This document shows, in pieces, positions 61,637 to 64,000 of a stretch of DNA of 64,000 nt. The translations under genes and the position numbers were made by a program. The DNA comes from Nostoc foliaceum FACHB-393 (GTDB taxonomy: Bacteria; Cyanobacteriota; Cyanobacteriia; Cyanobacteriales; Nostocaceae). Below the pieces are notes generated by a model. That model did no database searches, was not told where the DNA came from, and was given only the letters and a program-made list of their open reading frames with translations. The stretch covers positions 1-64,000 of the forward strand of contig NZ_JACJTD010000041.1 of the NCBI RefSeq assembly GCF_014698505.1. The letters run 5' to 3'. Numbering within the stretch: the stretch's first letter is position 1; each line of letters starts with the position of its first letter.

Positions 61637-62173
61637 TGTTTGTACTCTTTTCTCTATGTGCTTTCTGGAGTGTAATTTTTGATTACAACCAATATTAAGA
61701 CGATTAAAGTTATTTTTCACCTTTTTAGTTTAAATTGCGTGAGTCTACAGATGGAATTATTCTAAAATTAGCTTTTTTATTTATATCTATAGAGATATTG
61801 GTTGAGAGTGCTTGTTCTGTGCCTGCACAACTGGTAGGCATAGCAAAATGAATTTTACGTTTATTTCTTTAGACATAAATTCTAGAGTTTTGCACTAAAT
61901 TCAAATTGCCTCTGTAACTTTAGGGTGATTAATCTAACTATTGACTACGCTTATATAGTTGTACATATCTTGTAAGTCTACTTTCAGCTTGTGTTGTGAG
62001 CACATCAGATAGCCCTCGATTACAAAAGTAATTGTGAACTACAGTCAGCCAATAATTAGGTTAATATATCAAACTCTATGAGGATTTATTTAAAAAAATT
62101 AAGTTCTTTTTTATAAGAGAGGAAATTAATGTAAGTATAATTTTACAGGGGAATTATAGGAGTAATAATTGCT
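61637..62173. other. Divergent promoter region
   Basis: 537 bases between the divergent stress-type gene and the P-type ATPase gene. AT-rich with no recognised repeat, RNA gene or operator. AGGAG precedes the ATPase start. Confidence 0.5.
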
Positions 62174-64000
62174 GTGATTCAAGCAATACATACCAGTGTG
62201 GAGGGAAGAGCTAGATACAAAGTAAATGAACTCTACCGCTCACCATCTCTGAAAAAATATTTGGAGCGATCGCTCTCAAAAGAAGCAGGAATCACCTATG
62301 TCTATGCTAACCCATTAACTAGCAATATTTTGGTTAATTTTAATAGAGATAAAAGCTACAAACAAATTGGCTCTTTAATTGAAAAAATATTATCACACTA
62401 TCATAAACAGAGTGGAAAATCCCAAATAGAAAAATTAGTAACAAGTAAAAAATCATTTGATAAAATAATTGCTAATACCGAGGAACAAAAAATCCTTAAT
62501 TGGCATTTAATGACAGCAAATAGTGTCATAGATACATTCAAAACCTCAAAAGAATCAGGATTATGCAGTGAATCTGCCGCAGAAAACCTCAGTAAATATG
62601 GCCCGAATATTCTAGCCCAAGCTGCAACTCGTTCCGATCTGAGCATCTTAATTGACCAGTTCAAATCTCTCCCAGTGGCTTTACTGGGAATCGCTGCGGG
62701 AATTTCTCTTCTCACCGGTGGAATAATTGATGCTGTGGTAATTATTGGTGTTGTTGGTTTGAATGCGGCTATTGGTTATGCTACAGAAAGCCAATCAGAA
62801 AAAATCATTCATTCTCTTAGAAGCCAGGAACAAACATCAACTTGGGTAATTAGAGATGGTAAACAAATAGAAATCCCTACAGAAAATGTTGTCTTAGGAG
62901 ATATTTTATTTCTCAAACCTGGTAGTTATGTAGCAGCAGATGCCCGACTCATTGAAGCAGATAACCTGAGTATTGATGAGTCTGCCTTGACGGGAGAAAG
63001 TATTCCCGTTACCAAAATTACTGGATCTTTGATTGGAGAAGATATTCCGTTAGGCGATCGCTTGAACATGATCTATAAGGGGACTTTGGTTACAGGTGGT
63101 CAAGGACTGGCTGCGGTTATATCCACAGGTCAGTTTACCGAAATGGGCAAGATCCAGCAAATGGTTGGTGAGGCAACAGCAATCCAGACTCCTCTAGCAA
63201 GACAACTAGATGAGGTGGGTAGTCAACTGGTTCTAATTAGCATGGGAATCTGCGGTCTGGTCTTTGCTATGGGAGTACTGCGGGGATATGGTTTAGTGCA
63301 AATGCTCAAATCTTCCATATCCTTAGCGGTGGCCGCGGTTCCAGAAGGCTTGCCAACCATCGCCACCACAACCTTAGCCTTAGGCATTCGAGATATGAGG
63401 AAGAATAACGTTCTTATCCGTAGTCTAAGTGCTGTGGAAGCCTTGGGTTCTGTACAGACGATTTGTATGGATAAAACCGGGACACTTACAGAAAACAAAA
63501 TGTCCGTGGTAGAGATATATGCAGACATCAGACATATTAAAATATCTGACGGAGAATTCATCGCTGGACAAGAAAATTTCAACCCCTACACCTGCGAAGA
63601 ATTGTTAAAGCTGATTCATGTATTAGTCCTCTGTAATGAAAGTGAAGTCAGTCTACAAGGCGATGGCGAATATATTGTCACAGGTTCGGCAACAGAAAAC
63701 GCTTTAATCTACATGGCAATTAGCGCCGGAGTGAACGTCATTGAACTCAGAGAAAAGTATTCAATATTACAAAGTAACCTGCGATCAGAAAATCGTAACA
63801 TCATGAGTACAATTCACCAGACTCATGATAACCATCAATTGGTTGCTGTTAAAGGCAACCCCGCCGAAGTTGTGCAGATATGCCAAAAGTGGATGAGGAA
63901 CGGTCAATTAGTGACTTTAACAGAAGAAGATAGGCAGGCGATCGCAATTGAAAACGATCGCATGGCAGGGAAGGCGCTGCGGGTGCTGGGTGCAGCTTAC
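62174..64000 (+). CDS. Cation-transporting P-type ATPase with HMA-like N-terminal domain (partial, runs off window)
   Basis: The 5' 609 codons of a P-type ATPase that pumps cations across a membrane; it continues past the end of the window. The start is a GTG at 62174 (then IQAIHTSVEGRARYKV), with AGGAG 11 bases before; a stop lies just upstream in frame at 62138. The first about 90 residues resemble an HMA_2 regulatory domain. Residues about 120-200 contain the N-terminal membrane helices, TGES (about 273) is the actuator loop, VPEGLPT (about 392) the transmembrane ion-site motif and DKTGTLT with Asp433 the phosphorylation site. The PEGLPT helix places it with P2-type Ca2+-like pumps more than with the heavy-metal P1B group, which has CPC. 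Specificity is unknown. Confidence 0.86.
   Translation, partial: MIQAIHTSVEGRARYKVNELYRSPSLKKYLERSLSKEAGITYVYANPLTSNILVNFNRDKSYKQIGSLIEKILSHYHKQSGKSQIEKLVTSKKSFDKIIANTEEQKILNWHLMTANSVIDTFKTSKESGLCSESAAENLSKYGPNILAQAATRSDLSILIDQFKSLPVALLGIAAGISLLTGGIIDAVVIIGVVGLNAAIGYATESQSEKIIHSLRSQEQTSTWVIRDGKQIEIPTENVVLGDILFLKPGSYVAADARLIEADNLSIDESALTGESIPVTKITGSLIGEDIPLGDRLNMIYKGTLVTGGQGLAAVISTGQFTEMGKIQQMVGEATAIQTPLARQLDEVGSQLVLISMGICGLVFAMGVLRGYGLVQMLKSSISLAVAAVPEGLPTIATTTLALGIRDMRKNNVLIRSLSAVEALGSVQTICMDKTGTLTENKMSVVEIYADIRHIKISDGEFIAGQENFNPYTCEELLKLIHVLVLCNESEVSLQGDGEYIVTGSATENALIYMAISAGVNVIELREKYSILQSNLRSENRNIMSTIHQTHDNHQLVAVKGNPAEVVQICQKWMRNGQLVTLTEEDRQAIAIENDRMAGKALRVLGAAY

Overview
The window comes from a filamentous, heterocyst-type cyanobacterium, most likely Nostoc or a close relative. 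GCGATCGC (HIP1) palindromes are scattered throughout, intergenic spaces carry heptanucleotide repeats and small palindromic elements, and the genes are typically cyanobacterial (gun4, NADP-type icd, a DUF3531 protein, an Sll0314-like TPR protein). The first gene pair matches in type and order a fatty-acid dioxygenase / catalase-related lyase pair described in Nostoc punctiforme. No tRNA, rRNA or CRISPR array was seen.

Region 1 (1-9.3 kb): a minus-strand cassette encodes a DUF2235 (Tle1-like) lipase, a cyclooxygenase-like heme dioxygenase and a catalase-related hydroperoxide lyase, a plausible route from membrane lipid to short-chain oxylipins. A cation/proton antiporter with C-terminal Usp domains and mtnA follow on the plus strand. 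The spacers around them hold a fossil piece of mtnA, two small inverted-repeat (MITE-like) elements, one with clear target duplications, and a 62-bp tandem repeat.

Region 2 (9.3-18.3 kb): housekeeping and stress genes: icd, gun4, a HicBA toxin-antitoxin pair, an orphan sugar-type ABC ATPase, a lipoprotein-type Mn superoxide dismutase, rsmG, an ECF-like ABC ATPase, an exported TPR protein, a DUF3531 protein and a NUDIX hydrolase. A decayed IS5-like transposase fragment lies just beyond.

Region 3 (19.1-57.9 kb): a surface-polysaccharide island. From about 51.6 kb down to 20.9 kb nearly all genes lie on the minus strand. In transcription order they are a Wzm/Wzt ABC exporter with a C-terminal cargo-binding domain, an acyltransferase, an oxidoreductase, an aminotransferase and a second acyltransferase, an epimerase, a UDP-sugar dehydrogenase and a second aminotransferase (together a plausible 2,3-diamino-uronic acid set), a large protein with duplicated DUF4082 and Ig-like domains and a dimethylformamidase-beta-like C-terminus, a Tat-signal protein, a three-part fusion protein, then many glycosyltransferases (GT2, GT4, GT61), four methyltransferases, an O-antigen polymerase/ligase-like membrane protein, a YdcF protein and a WcaF-like acetyltransferase. 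A WcaI-like glycosyltransferase and a divergent Wzc-like tyrosine autokinase lie beyond a zinc-ribbon gene and two long AT-rich spacers. A secreted glycosidase-like protein (19.2 kb) closes the other end.

Region 4 (58-64 kb): small stress-type genes on the minus strand (an Asp/Gly-rich membrane-associated stress-like protein, ChaB-like, PfpI/DJ-1, a Tat-type aldo/keto reductase, a pyridoxamine-oxidase-fold protein), then the 5' part of a P-type cation ATPase with an HMA-like N-terminal domain that runs off the window.

Start codons were re-chosen where a better ribosome-binding site or family N-terminus supported it. Domain assignments are by eye, without database searches.
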